Below, in pieces: positions 45,101-54,460 of a stretch of DNA of 64,000 nt. The notes beneath the pieces are model-generated. The model was not told where the DNA came from, did not search any database, and saw only the letters and a list, made by a program, of their open reading frames with translations. Every line of letters begins with the position of its first letter. The first letter of the stretch is position 1. The stretch is from Formosa haliotis (lineage in GTDB: Bacteria; Bacteroidota; Bacteroidia; Flavobacteriales; Flavobacteriaceae): the NCBI RefSeq assembly GCF_001685485.1, contig NZ_BDEL01000001.1, positions 927,501 to 991,500 of the forward strand, written 5' to 3'. Position numbers and translations under genes: made by a program.

Positions 45101-46657
45101 ATGAAGCGTATTTTTTACTTTATTATCTGCTGTCTTTTTTTAACTCTTTGGAGCTCTTGTCGGAAAGATTTTGAGTTTACCCCTAGCAACGGTACCCTAA
45201 CCTTCTCTAAAGACACCGTGTATTTAGATACTGTTTTTACTAATATTGGTTCTAGTACTTACAATCTTAAAGTCTACAACAACAGTAATGAAGATATACT
45301 AATCCCGTCGCTTAAACTTGCTCAAGGCGAAGCTTCATCTTACCGTTTAAATGTAGATGGAATGTCTGGTAAAGTTTTTCAGAATGTAGAAATTTTAGCT
45401 AAAGACAGCATGTATGTTTTTATAGAAACAACTATAGATTATAACGATTTTATAAACCCTGAAGGCACATATTTATATACCGATGAAATAGAATTTGTAT
45501 CTGGAACAAGCTCGCAAAAAGTAGATTTGGTAACTTTAGTTAAAGATGCTGTTTTTATTTATCCGAGTAAAGACGACGAAGGCATCATAGAAACCTTAAC
45601 ATTAGATATAGATGGACAACAGGTTCAAACCGAAATACAAGGGCGTTATTTAAATCCAGATGAATTACACTTTACCAATACAAAACCTTATGTAATTTAT
45701 GGCTATGCGGCTGTACCTAACTACGAAACCCTAACTATAGATGCCGGATCTCGATTACATTTCCATACTAATTCTGGTTTATTTGTAGGCGAAGGCGCTT
45801 CGCTTCAAGTTAATGGAAGCTATAGCCAAGATCGTAAAACCCTAGACAACGAAGTTATATTTGAAGGCGACCGCTTAGAACCTTCCTTTTCCGATATTCC
45901 TGGACAATGGGGAACCATCTGGTTATTTCAAAACAGCAGATCAAATCATTTTAATTATGCCACCATTAAAAATGCTACTGTAGGTATTTTAAGCGAAGGC
46001 AACCCAAACAGCACCAAACTTACGCTTAATAACACACAAATTTATAACAGTAGTAATTTTGGCGTTTTAGGAAGAAACACCTCTATAACAGCCGAAAATG
46101 TAGTCATAAACAACTCTGGACAATCATCGTTCGCAGGTACTTTAGGCGGAACCTATAATGTAACGCATGCCACTATAGCTAATTATTGGACAAATAGCTA
46201 CAGACAGTATCCAGCATTATTACTTAACAATTATCAACTAGATGAAGATAACACAGCCTTTTTAGCCGATTTAACAGAAGCCAATTTTAACAACTGTATT
46301 ATTTACGGAAACGATAATCCTGAATTTCTTTTAGATGAATTAGAAGATGAGCAAGTGGTTTTCAATTTTAAATTCACCAATTGTTTGGCGCGGTTTCAGA
46401 AAACCTCAAATACAAACTACGAGGGAAAAAACTACGATTTTGAAGATGATACACATTACGAAAACATGATTTTCAATACCGATCCAGAATTTAAAGACAC
46501 TTCTAGCAATCAATTAATTATTGGAGAAGATTCTCCTGCCAACAATCAAGGAAACATCGAATTTGCAAACCAAGTTCCATTCGATCTGTTAAATAAAAAC
46601 AGAACGTCGTCTCCAGATTTAGGAGCTTATCAACATACCATTTTCGAAGAAAATTAA
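45101..46657 (+). CDS. Cell-surface lipoprotein with right-handed beta-helix
   Basis: A 518-residue lipoprotein (TLWSSCRKDFEF, cysteine 20). The first 160 residues form an immunoglobulin-like, DUF1573-type beta domain (FTPSNGTLTFSKDTVYLDTVFTNIGSSTYNLKVYNNSNEDI). The rest is a parallel beta-helix (FNYATIKNATVGILSEG; LTLNNTQIYNSSNFGVLGRNTSITAENVVINNSG). It is related to pectate-lyase-like proteins, but I see no catalytic motif. Similar proteins are conserved in Flavobacteriaceae as hypothetical; the function is unknown. Confidence 0.78.
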   Translation: MKRIFYFIICCLFLTLWSSCRKDFEFTPSNGTLTFSKDTVYLDTVFTNIGSSTYNLKVYNNSNEDILIPSLKLAQGEASSYRLNVDGMSGKVFQNVEILAKDSMYVFIETTIDYNDFINPEGTYLYTDEIEFVSGTSSQKVDLVTLVKDAVFIYPSKDDEGIIETLTLDIDGQQVQTEIQGRYLNPDELHFTNTKPYVIYGYAAVPNYETLTIDAGSRLHFHTNSGLFVGEGASLQVNGSYSQDRKTLDNEVIFEGDRLEPSFSDIPGQWGTIWLFQNSRSNHFNYATIKNATVGILSEGNPNSTKLTLNNTQIYNSSNFGVLGRNTSITAENVVINNSGQSSFAGTLGGTYNVTHATIANYWTNSYRQYPALLLNNYQLDEDNTAFLADLTEANFNNCIIYGNDNPEFLLDELEDEQVVFNFKFTNCLARFQKTSNTNYEGKNYDFEDDTHYENMIFNTDPEFKDTSSNQLIIGEDSPANNQGNIEFANQVPFDLLNKNRTSSPDLGAYQHTIFEEN

Positions 46658-46710
46658 GGGCAATTGATTCGTTAAATTATACTTGATATTAGTGTGATTG
46701 GGTTATGTTA

Positions 46711-47253
46711 CTAGTTTTGTTTTTCTAATTCTTTAATAATCCCTTTCAACATTATTGGAATAATTAGTTTATGAAACGGATTTACAATTAAAAAGTACAA
46801 CTTCCCTAGCCTATTATTAAACGCAACTAGAGTTGAAATAATGAATGCTTTAGTTGTAGTGTCTTCGACTTGTAGGTGTAAAAACAACGACACTCTAAAA
46901 TTTAAATGTTTATCGTCTTCTCCTAAAATAATTTCGTTCTCTGTTTTAGCCAATACTTTAAAAAGACCTAGTTGTGCTCCAACATCACAATTGAAATTTT
47001 CTAGTTGTTCTGTTCTATTTTTAATAGGATCAGAAGTTTTTAATCCGAAAATAGAAACTATTTTATTTCGAAGGGCAAATAAATATTCTACCCATTTTGG
47101 TCCACTTGAAAAAAAAGCCATCCCCATATCTGTGGCAGTAAACTTGTTTTCTTTATCATGAATAACACCCTGAAAACTGTCTATATGTTTATATTCTTTG
47201 TTATAAACATTCAATAAAGACGAACTTGGAAGGTTAGTTCTACTAGTTTTCAT
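46711..47253 (-). CDS. DUF2867 domain-containing protein
   Basis: A 180-residue soluble protein with the DUF2867 pattern (FFSSGPKWVEYLFALRNKIVSIFGLKTSD; FRVSLFLHLQ; RLGKLYFLIVNPFHKLIIPIMLKGI). In other bacteria the domain is found fused to an NAD-binding protein (YbjT-like); here it is alone. The function is unknown. It is single, with the next minus gene 120 nt upstream. Confidence 0.78.
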   Translation of the reverse strand: MKTSRTNLPSSSLLNVYNKEYKHIDSFQGVIHDKENKFTATDMGMAFFSSGPKWVEYLFALRNKIVSIFGLKTSDPIKNRTEQLENFNCDVGAQLGLFKVLAKTENEIILGEDDKHLNFRVSLFLHLQVEDTTTKAFIISTLVAFNNRLGKLYFLIVNPFHKLIIPIMLKGIIKELEKQN

Positions 47254-47373
47254 ACCTTAACTTATGCCACATTTAAATTTATAGACAAACCCATTTTAGT
47301 TTTTTAATTTTTAAAAAAACGCCCATTTTTGTCTATAACCTTTACAGCAAAGACCATGTGATTTATACGTTTT

Positions 47374-47994
47374 TTATTTAATTCCGATGGGTTTTGATTT
47401 CAATGCTTTCTGCCATTCGGTTCCATATTTACTATTTAAATACTCAAAAATTAATTGATTATTTTTAGTGGCTTTTTTGAAAGCCAAAGGGTCTATAACA
47501 CAATTTTCTATTATTAGGCCTATTCCATATTTATTTTTAAAACAGACATATTCTTCCGGTATTGAAGCATTAATTCCGTTCATTATAAAGTTTAAATTTT
47601 CAGCTACTATTCGTTTTTCAAATTGTTCATCGGTTAAATTAGTTTCCAAGTATATCGGGAAAGCATAAGTTTCACGATTTTTAAAATTAGGTTTTTCTGT
47701 TAATCGTATTGTAATTATGTTATTGCTTTTATTTATTCGTACTGGATAAAAAGTATATGCAATAAAGTCGACACTTGCGAAACTAAAATGGTATTTCCCC
47801 TTTTCTGGCAAAGTAATTTTGAAACTTTCATCCGATTTAATTTCAGTCTTTACATTTAAGTCGATGATTGTAAATTCACCTGAAATCATTTCCTTTTTTG
47901 TTAAGTTTTCAAAGACAACAGTCACTTCAATTTCAGTCGCAAAAGCTATAGCTGTATATAGTGCTAACGTCAATGTTAAAATTAATTTTATCAT
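47374..47994 (-). CDS. Secreted hypothetical protein
   Basis: A 206-residue protein with a signal peptide (MIKLILTLTLALYTAIAFATE). Residues 21-100 look like a carboxypeptidase-regulatory-type beta domain (EVTVVFENLTKKEMISGEFTIIDLN; KGKYHFSFASVDFIAYTFYPV). The C-terminal half has a conserved-looking block (NLNFIMNGINASIPEEY; FKNKYGIGLIIENCVIDPLAFKKA; NQLIFEYLNSKYGTEWQKAL). I recognise the pattern from other Flavobacteriaceae proteins, but it has no known function. Confidence 0.7.
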   Translation of the reverse strand: MIKLILTLTLALYTAIAFATEIEVTVVFENLTKKEMISGEFTIIDLNVKTEIKSDESFKITLPEKGKYHFSFASVDFIAYTFYPVRINKSNNIITIRLTEKPNFKNRETYAFPIYLETNLTDEQFEKRIVAENLNFIMNGINASIPEEYVCFKNKYGIGLIIENCVIDPLAFKKATKNNQLIFEYLNSKYGTEWQKALKSKPIGIK

Positions 47995-48093
47995 AAGTTG
48001 TATTTTTCAAAAGACGATATCCAATCTCTTATGTTGCAAAATTAGGTTCACATAATTCCATTCACAATAACATACTCTGTATTGAATACACTA

Positions 48094-49455
48094 CTATTTC
48101 ATTTTGTTTTTATAAATGACACCATCTTTCATAATGACCAAAAATTTATTATCTGTCTGTGCGAGTAAGTCAATATTAGTAAGCGGATTTCCATCTATTA
48201 ATATCAAATCTGCTAAAGCACCTGCTTCTATCACCCCAAGTTTTCCTGCATACGGACTTCTTTTTCCTGAAAGCGCTAACAGCTGTGCATTATCATGAGT
48301 CACCATTTTAAGAATTTCAAAAGGCGTAAACCATGCTTTTAATTTAACTATATATTCATTTTGCGTATCATTAATTTCAGGTTCAAATAGAAAATCTGTT
48401 CCCCAAGCTAATTTAAGTTTCATTTTTTTCGCCAAGGGCCATAATTTTTCTTGCCCTTCTAAAATAGGTTTACGTTTTTCTCTCCTTAAAGGGTCCATGG
48501 CTTCTGTATCTGCCATTAAAATTTGAGTGCTTAACCATATATCTTTGTCCTTCATATATTGTAGCGTGGCCTCATCTAATAATTGACCATGTTCCACACA
48601 TTTTACACCTGCATCTATAGCTCTTTTTATAGCACGTGGCGTATAAGCATGAACGGTAACATAAGTTCCCCAATCCTCTGCGGCTTCTACAGCGGCCTTC
48701 ATTTCATCGAAAGTATATTGGGTTACATCTACAGGATCGTATGCCGAAGACGTCCCTCCGCCTGCCATTAGTTTAATTTGACTTGCTCCAAAACGTAAAT
48801 TTTCCCTTGTGGCGGTTAGTACTTCATCCCTACCATCTGCTATAAAGGTTGCTCCAAAAGATTCGGCTTTAGAAGGTTTTCCAAAAAATCGTCTAGATTT
48901 TTCATCTGGAGTACGCATATCTCCATGTCCGGCAGTCTGACTTATAGTTGCGCCCGACGGCCAAATACGAGGCCCCTTAATTTGTCCTTTATCAATACCA
49001 CTTTTTAATAAAAATGAAGGACCGCCAACATCCCGAACTGCTGTAAATCCGCGCATAAGCATTTTTTCTGCCTGTACCGAAGCGTTCTTCATAATTACGT
49101 CTTGACTAAGATCTGGAGATAATAAATCACTCATACTCATGGCTGTAAAAATCATGTGCACATGAACATCTATTAATCCTGGAATTAATGTTTTTCCTTT
49201 ACCCTTAATTACAGTCATACCCGATGTTTTTGTAATGGGTGAAGAAGACATAGAAATAATTTTATTCCCTTCTATTAGTACATTTTGATTCTTAATAAGT
49301 TGCGCTGTCTTCCCATCAAAAACATTCACTTGCTCAAACACAATTTTAGTGTTTGTGATATTTTGGGCAACTAAATGATTTTCTACTAAAATAAACTGTA
49401 AAACGATTAAGCTGAAAGCACTTACTAATTTTACAATCTGAATGTTATTGAACAT
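48094..49455 (-). CDS. Secreted amidohydrolase (imidazolonepropionase/prolidase-like)
   Basis: A 453-residue amidohydrolase-superfamily protein with a signal peptide (ends near HLVAQN). Metal-binding residues are IDVHVHM near 96-100, a probable bridging lysine in FGASQIKLMAGG, VTVHAYT and CVEHGQLL histidines, and the terminal LAWGTDFLFEP aspartate. The closest general group is the Xaa-Pro dipeptidase or organophosphate-acid-anhydrolase-like amidohydrolases. The substrate is unknown. It is monocistronic. Confidence 0.9.
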   Translation of the reverse strand: MFNNIQIVKLVSAFSLIVLQFILVENHLVAQNITNTKIVFEQVNVFDGKTAQLIKNQNVLIEGNKIISMSSSPITKTSGMTVIKGKGKTLIPGLIDVHVHMIFTAMSMSDLLSPDLSQDVIMKNASVQAEKMLMRGFTAVRDVGGPSFLLKSGIDKGQIKGPRIWPSGATISQTAGHGDMRTPDEKSRRFFGKPSKAESFGATFIADGRDEVLTATRENLRFGASQIKLMAGGGTSSAYDPVDVTQYTFDEMKAAVEAAEDWGTYVTVHAYTPRAIKRAIDAGVKCVEHGQLLDEATLQYMKDKDIWLSTQILMADTEAMDPLRREKRKPILEGQEKLWPLAKKMKLKLAWGTDFLFEPEINDTQNEYIVKLKAWFTPFEILKMVTHDNAQLLALSGKRSPYAGKLGVIEAGALADLILIDGNPLTNIDLLAQTDNKFLVIMKDGVIYKNKMK

Positions 49456-49733
49456 AATGTAATTCTTTAAAGGATACTAATAGACTAGTTTATAATGTGA
49501 TTAAACTTTCGAGAATTAAATTTAACAAATTAAAATAGTAATTAAAATAAGAAGTTTTATGAATTTGAGTTACAAGGCAATACTTTCGAACAAGCCCATA
49601 TATTCCGGTATTTACACTCTAATGTTTTTCTGTTTACATATAAAATTCACCATTTTACAGATACTATAGTTTATTTATAACACTCCTAAAACTTATCATT
49701 TCATTAGGTAAAAAGTTACCTTGCTATAAAAAC
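49456..49733. other. Gene-free stretch
   Basis: 278 nt of AT-rich sequence between the amidohydrolase start and the arsM terminator (gene-free to 49789). I see no RNA gene, repeat or exact promoter box. Confidence 0.5.
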
Positions 49734-49768
49734 AAACCCGCCAACTAATACGTTTAGTTGGCGGGTTT
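49734..49768 (-). terminator. Terminator after arsM
   Basis: AAACCCGCCAACTAA (49734-49748) and TTAGTTGGCGGGTTT (49754-49768) pair perfectly over 15 bp around TACGT. It closes the arsR-arsM operon. Confidence 0.88.
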
Positions 49769-49789
49769 CTATAAAATTTCAATTAAAAT

Positions 49790-50680
49790 TTAACAACATC
49801 CTGTGCTGGCATCGCAACTCCCTGCGGTGGCCTGAATATCACTAAGTTTTACTTTTGGCTTTTCTAATTTTGCACCACCTTTTTCTGCGTAAACTGTAAT
49901 ACTGAAAATTCCAGTGTTACCCGTTTTAAATTGAGTCAACTCTTCGGGATTAAGATATGTCTCTAAAATATCATCTGGAATGCTAATAGGTTTTTCCTTT
50001 TGAATTGTAACCGACTTAAATCCGCTATCATCTATAAATTGTAAATACTCTGATTTCTGAATCGCTCCAGCCACACAGCCGGCATACATTTCGGCATCGT
50101 TACGCAGACCTTCTGGAAGCTCTCCTACTAGTACGACATCGGAAATACTAAAATGTCCTCCTGGTTTTAATACTCTAAAAATTTCAGAAATAACTTTTTG
50201 TTTATTTGGTACTAAATTAAGTACACAATTGCTTACTACAACATCGGCTACATTATCATTTACAGGCATATCATCTATATCGCCTTCTCTAAATTCTACA
50301 TTATTATACCCTAATTTCTCTGCATTAACTCGTGCTTTTTCAACCATAATAGGCGTGAAATCTATGCCTATTACTTTACCTTCGTGTCCTACTTCATGAC
50401 GTGCAACAAAACAATCGTTTCCTGCTCCCGAACCTAAATCTATAACTGTATCTCCGTTTTGAATTTTAGCAAATTGTGTTGGCAAACCACAACCTAAACC
50501 TAAATCGGCATCTGGCATATACCCTTCTGTTTTAGAGTAGTCATCCATCATAATATTATACACTTTATTTGTTGGTGGCGTAGCTCCGCAACATGATGAG
50601 GCATTAACCACTTTATTTTGTTCTGCAATTTTGGTATAATTTGCTTTTACAATATCCTTTAATTCTTGTTCTTTTTTCAT
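49790..50680 (-). CDS. arsM: Arsenite methyltransferase
   Basis: A 296-residue SAM-dependent methyltransferase with SAM motif VIDLGSGAGNDCFVARHEVG near 79-98. The arsenic-binding cysteines of ArsM are present: ASSCCGA near 28-34, VSNCVLNLVP near 150 and MYAGCVAGA near 200. The C-terminus is also cysteine-rich (GSCDASTGCC). It methylates As(III) to less toxic or volatile species in the cytoplasm. It is 41 nt downstream of an ArsR-type repressor on the same strand. Confidence 0.94.
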   Translation of the reverse strand: MKKEQELKDIVKANYTKIAEQNKVVNASSCCGATPPTNKVYNIMMDDYSKTEGYMPDADLGLGCGLPTQFAKIQNGDTVIDLGSGAGNDCFVARHEVGHEGKVIGIDFTPIMVEKARVNAEKLGYNNVEFREGDIDDMPVNDNVADVVVSNCVLNLVPNKQKVISEIFRVLKPGGHFSISDVVLVGELPEGLRNDAEMYAGCVAGAIQKSEYLQFIDDSGFKSVTIQKEKPISIPDDILETYLNPEELTQFKTGNTGIFSITVYAEKGGAKLEKPKVKLSDIQATAGSCDASTGCC

Positions 50681-50721
50681 AATATATAAATTTATGATTT
50701 CACGTATATGATTAATTATCG

Positions 50722-51021
50722 CTATAAAGCGAAGAGTTTTTTAAAGAGTTGTTGGGCTTCTTTCCAGTTTTCGGGGTGAATGCAATACCTTACTTTAGGG
50801 GCTTCTATTTCACCTTGAATAAGCCCTGCTTTTTTTAATTCTTTTAAATGTTGCGACAAGGTAGATTTAGCAATTGGAAAAACATCACTTAAATCGCCAC
50901 TGTAACAACAACTTTGTTTAGAAAGTAAGTCTAACACATGCATACGAATAGGATGTCCCATCGCTTTAGCATAGCGTGCCATTTGCTCCTGCTCTGTAGA
51001 AATAATGTCTTGAGTTTTCAA
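50722..51021 (-). CDS. arsR: ArsR family repressor
   Basis: A 99-residue winged helix with HTH VFPIAKSTLSQHLKELKKAGLI near residues 47-68. The pair SKQSCCYSGDL near 36-43 could supply the arsenite-binding cysteines. It controls arsM, with which it is co-transcribed, and itself, through the palindrome that ends 1 nt before its start codon. Confidence 0.93.
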   Translation of the reverse strand: MKTQDIISTEQEQMARYAKAMGHPIRMHVLDLLSKQSCCYSGDLSDVFPIAKSTLSQHLKELKKAGLIQGEIEAPKVRYCIHPENWKEAQQLFKKLFAL

Positions 51022-51071
51022 TTGTTCGTAAATTTACGAACAAAGATACTGCAACATTAAAGGATACTCAA
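51022..51071 (-). promoter_or_regulatory. arsR promoter and 22-bp palindromic operator
   Basis: TTGTTCGTAAA followed directly by its reverse complement forms a perfect 22-bp palindrome (51022-51043). The -7 box TATCTTTG (51041-51048) overlaps its end, and TTG (51069-51071) lies 20 nt upstream. The palindrome covers the transcription start and the whole short leader, so ArsR bound here would block initiation. Confidence 0.85.
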
Positions 51072-51092
51072 AATTTTCACAAAACTATAACG

Positions 51093-51848
51093 TTAGCTTC
51101 CAGAATTGATGTTAAAATTGCTTCTATCTAGACTGTGGTCACTTTTTTCCATAGGCATTAAATCACAGTACCAAAACCCGACTGGCTTGGAGCTTTCATT
51201 AGGAGCAGGATATTCTCGATACGTTTTCTCCCCTACCTCAAAAGGAATTGGAGCTTTAAATAAGGGACCATCGAAACAAAAGGTGTGGAATTCGCCATTT
51301 TCACCGCAAGGATCGACACCTTCTGGTAGATTTTCAATTACATCTAAACTAAGTACAGACCCAACAAAATCTTCATTAAAATATTTAGCATCGGCACATA
51401 CCACGATGGCTTTAAATCCTAAATTAAGAAATTCCAAAATTAACTGTTTCGTATTCCGTTTCCATAGTGGAAATACAGCTTTTAGCCCCACTTCCATTAA
51501 CTGAAACTCTCTGTAAAACTTTAAATCTTCTAAAAAAATATCGCCAAAAGCGGCATGCGTAAACCCTTCTGTTTTTAACTGAGTTGTAGCCAAAGTCATG
51601 ATGCTATTATAGTCGTCCATGTTAGGCTGTTCTGGCAATTCGATATATTGAACTGGGAGTCCGATAGCTTCCGTTTGTGCTTTCAGTAATTCTACACGTA
51701 AGCCGTGCATAGACACACGATTATAATGTGAATTAACGGTGGTTACTAATTTCTTTATACTATAGGTTTTATCCTGCAACATCTCGTGTAAAGCCAAAGC
51801 AGAATCTTTCCCGGTACTCCAATTAAAATAGGTGATATTCATACGCAA
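51093..51848 (-). CDS. Dph6-related ATP pyrophosphatase
   Basis: A 251-residue protein of the adenine nucleotide alpha-hydrolase fold. The PP-loop is WSTGKDSAL at residues 10-18, followed by the diphthine-ammonia-ligase-type signature (FGDIFLEDLKFYREFQLMEVGLKAVFPLWKRNT; GVDPCGENGEFHTFCFDGPLF). Eukaryotic relatives amidate diphthine; bacteria lack diphthamide, so the bacterial role is unknown. It is 3 nt downstream of the S41 protease gene and probably co-transcribed. Confidence 0.88.
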   Translation of the reverse strand: MRMNITYFNWSTGKDSALALHEMLQDKTYSIKKLVTTVNSHYNRVSMHGLRVELLKAQTEAIGLPVQYIELPEQPNMDDYNSIMTLATTQLKTEGFTHAAFGDIFLEDLKFYREFQLMEVGLKAVFPLWKRNTKQLILEFLNLGFKAIVVCADAKYFNEDFVGSVLSLDVIENLPEGVDPCGENGEFHTFCFDGPLFKAPIPFEVGEKTYREYPAPNESSKPVGFWYCDLMPMEKSDHSLDRSNFNINSGS

Positions 51849-51851
51849 ACA

Positions 51852-53333
51852 TTAATCTACATACATGGCATTAGGTAACGGTATATTAGATTTACTGTTA
51901 CTTAATTCTTCTAATCCAAAAGTTTCCTTGGTATACACTTTTCTGCTAGTACCCCTAATATCTTGAAGAGCAGCCTCTAATAAAGGTTCTTTTACATCGC
52001 CTAAAACACCCAAGTTTCCATAATCTTCTTTTAAAGGAATATCTGGATCTAAACCTTCATAATAATCAGTTTTACCGGCAGCGTTTAACGATTTAAAAAT
52101 TAAAGGTTGCATGGCGTACGTATGGGTAGGATTAACTTCGGATTTGCTATAGGTAGGAGAATCGTAAAGTGTTCTAGAAGCTTGATATTTACCCACGGTA
52201 ACATCTCCTACTTGTACCACATCAATATAAGGCTCTAGTCCGTTTATAACAAGCTCGCTCGCAGAAGCTGTACTTTGCGTAGTAATAACGTACACTTTAT
52301 TTAAATTTAAATGATTTAAGGTTTCGCTAAATACCACCGAATTTGAGGAATTTCGTTTTTCCATAACATCGGTAAACGGATTTTTTAAAGACTCCGGACT
52401 ATTAGCTTCAAAATACGATTGCCAATCACTATTCCATTGTTCTTGTACAAATACTTCTCCCGTATACTGTCCCGTAATCATAGACGCTAACCACGTAGCC
52501 GTACTTACCGATCCTCCTGGGTTATAGCGTAAATCGAGTACCAAATCGGTTACTCCTCCAGATCTAAACGATCCGAAAGTAGCGTTTAATTGAGAATCGA
52601 AAGCATTTGTTCCTGTAAAACCATTGTACATTAAATACCCTACTTTTTTACCGTTAATGTCTAAAATTTTCTGATCGTGAATTGGGTTTTCTGTGTAGCT
52701 CGATTTTGTCAAGGCAATTTCATCTGCAATACTTTCAACGGTATCGTCGCTCTTATCTTCTGTACCTTGATTATTATAAGTTGCCAAACCTATAGTATAA
52801 CTGCTACCTTGCATAAGATCTATATTGGAATCTAAAGGTGAGTTATAATACAAATTTTCTCCATTAACACGGTTAAAAAGATCCCCACGTTTTATCCCTT
52901 TACGTTCGGCATCGGTATTCGGCATAACGTAACGCACATAACCAAAAACAGCACTTCCAGACGATAATTTTACCAAACCATATTCCATACCGTGCGTTAT
53001 ATACTCACCACTAAACTGTTGCTCTAAAGCAATATAATCATCGGTTATCCAACTAAAGCGATCTTCAAGTTGTCTGTTATATAATAGGTTGTAAAATAAA
53101 TCTTCTGGATTAGAAAAAGAGTTTAAATAACTCTGATATTCTGAATTAGAATTAAATCGAGTATCGGCCAAGTCTGGTACGTCGTCTTTGTATAAGTAAA
53201 ACACGTTCATTCCTTTCCAAACAAAATCGTTAATTTCAGAATTGGTAACTGGAAAATCGTCTTGGTCTTTAGAGCAGTTAGTAAGGCAGCACATTAGCAC
53301 ACCTAAATACAGAAATGGTTTAAAGTATTGCAT
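51852..53333 (-). CDS. S41 family C-terminal processing peptidase, lipoprotein
   Basis: A 493-residue lipoprotein (start ATG 53333; MCCLTNCSKDQ, cysteine near 20). It has an N-terminal helical domain, a PDZ-like segment (GYVRYVMPNTDAERKGIKRGDLFNRVNGENL) and the S41 protease domain (VTDLVLDLRYNPGGSVSTATWLASMI; TTQSTASASELVINGL with the nucleophilic serine; VGKYQAS with the lysine base). It cuts proteins at the periplasmic or surface side. The frame extends upstream to 53399, but the first 22 residues would mask the lipoprotein signal. Confidence 0.92.
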   Translation of the reverse strand: MQYFKPFLYLGVLMCCLTNCSKDQDDFPVTNSEINDFVWKGMNVFYLYKDDVPDLADTRFNSNSEYQSYLNSFSNPEDLFYNLLYNRQLEDRFSWITDDYIALEQQFSGEYITHGMEYGLVKLSSGSAVFGYVRYVMPNTDAERKGIKRGDLFNRVNGENLYYNSPLDSNIDLMQGSSYTIGLATYNNQGTEDKSDDTVESIADEIALTKSSYTENPIHDQKILDINGKKVGYLMYNGFTGTNAFDSQLNATFGSFRSGGVTDLVLDLRYNPGGSVSTATWLASMITGQYTGEVFVQEQWNSDWQSYFEANSPESLKNPFTDVMEKRNSSNSVVFSETLNHLNLNKVYVITTQSTASASELVINGLEPYIDVVQVGDVTVGKYQASRTLYDSPTYSKSEVNPTHTYAMQPLIFKSLNAAGKTDYYEGLDPDIPLKEDYGNLGVLGDVKEPLLEAALQDIRGTSRKVYTKETFGLEELSNSKSNIPLPNAMYVD

Positions 53334-53466
53334 AGTAATTTGGGTATATTGGCTAAATTTACTTGAAATAATTTCAGCTTTAAAATTTTTTTGTAACAAA
53401 TTATACGATGTATCGTCGTAATATCAAATAACCACTAGTAGAAAAACCAGAAGCGACCAATACACC

Positions 53467-53976
53467 ATGACGCAGTCAGAATTTTTAAATATTGTAATGC
53501 CTTTTAAAGATAAGGTTTACCGTTTGGCCAAACGTCTGCTGGTATCTAATGAAGAGGCCGAAGATGCAACGCAGGAAGTGCTGTTAAAATTATGGTCTAA
53601 TAAAAAGCAAATGGAAGCCTATAAAAACGTAGAAGCGTTTTCTATGACCATGACAAAGAATTTATGTTACGATAAATTAAAATCGAAACAAGCACAAAAT
53701 TTAAAAATTGTACATAGTAATTACGAAGACCACAAAACAAGTCTTCAAAAACAAATTGAAACTGAAGATAGCCTAGATTGGGTTGGAAAAATTATAGAAA
53801 CCTTGCCAGAACAACAACGTATGGTTATACAGTTACGAGATATTGAACAATACGATTTAGAAGAAATTGCAGAGATGCTAAATATGAAAAACACAGCGGT
53901 TAGAGTCGCTCTATCTAGAGCACGAAAAGCCATACGAGAACAATTAACTAATACACATAACTATGGTATTAAATAA
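53467..53976 (+). CDS. RNA polymerase sigma factor, ECF subfamily
   Basis: A 169-residue protein with sigma region 2 (AKRLLVSNEEAEDATQEVLLKLWSNKKQMEAYKNVEAFSMTMTKNLCYDKLKS) and region 4 (LPEQQRMVIQLRDIEQYDLEEIAEMLNMKNTAVRVALSRARKAIREQ). It overlaps the next gene by 14 nt, so the pair is translationally coupled. The downstream DUF4252 genes are probable members of its regulon. Confidence 0.93.
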   Translation: MTQSEFLNIVMPFKDKVYRLAKRLLVSNEEAEDATQEVLLKLWSNKKQMEAYKNVEAFSMTMTKNLCYDKLKSKQAQNLKIVHSNYEDHKTSLQKQIETEDSLDWVGKIIETLPEQQRMVIQLRDIEQYDLEEIAEMLNMKNTAVRVALSRARKAIREQLTNTHNYGIK

Positions 53977-54454
53977 TATAGAACAGTTACTTGAAAAGTA
54001 CGAAAACGGAGAAACTACGCTTCAAGAAGAACATCAATTAAGAGCTTATTTTTCGCAAGACCATATAGCTCCGCATTTAGAGGTTTACAAACCTTTATTT
54101 GCCTATTTTAATGCGAGTAAAAAAGAAACCTTTACAAAGGATATTCCTTTAAAGACTAAAAAATCTATACCATATTCATGGTTAGCTGTTGCCGCCGTAA
54201 TAGCATTAATGCTTGGGTTTTACTTGAATTCGAACAAAAATATAACAACTACAGAAAATGATTTAGGCACTATTCAAGATCCGCAATTGGCTTACGAGGA
54301 AGTGGTACGGTCTTTAGAGCTTATATCGAAATCGTTTAACAAAGGAGCTTCAACAGTAGGCTATTTAAAATCGTATAATAAAGGTGTAGCCACAGTAGGT
54401 TATATCGATCAACTAGAACAATCCTCAAATATAATATTCAATAATACTAAATAA
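53963..54454 (+). CDS. Probable anti-sigma factor (single-pass membrane protein)
   Basis: A 163-residue protein with a cytoplasmic N-terminal 65 residues (NNIEQLLEKYENGETTLQEEHQLRAYF, a helical pattern like that of FecR/anti-sigma N-termini), one membrane helix at about 72-88 (WLAVAAVIALMLGFYLN), and an outer part of about 70 residues with a repeated KGxxTVGYxK/D motif (FNKGASTVGYLKSYNKGVATVGYID). Overlap with the sigma gene supports a sigma-binding role, which is inference. Confidence 0.75.
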   Translation: MVLNNIEQLLEKYENGETTLQEEHQLRAYFSQDHIAPHLEVYKPLFAYFNASKKETFTKDIPLKTKKSIPYSWLAVAAVIALMLGFYLNSNKNITTTENDLGTIQDPQLAYEEVVRSLELISKSFNKGASTVGYLKSYNKGVATVGYIDQLEQSSNIIFNNTK

Positions 54455-54460
54455 AAAACT

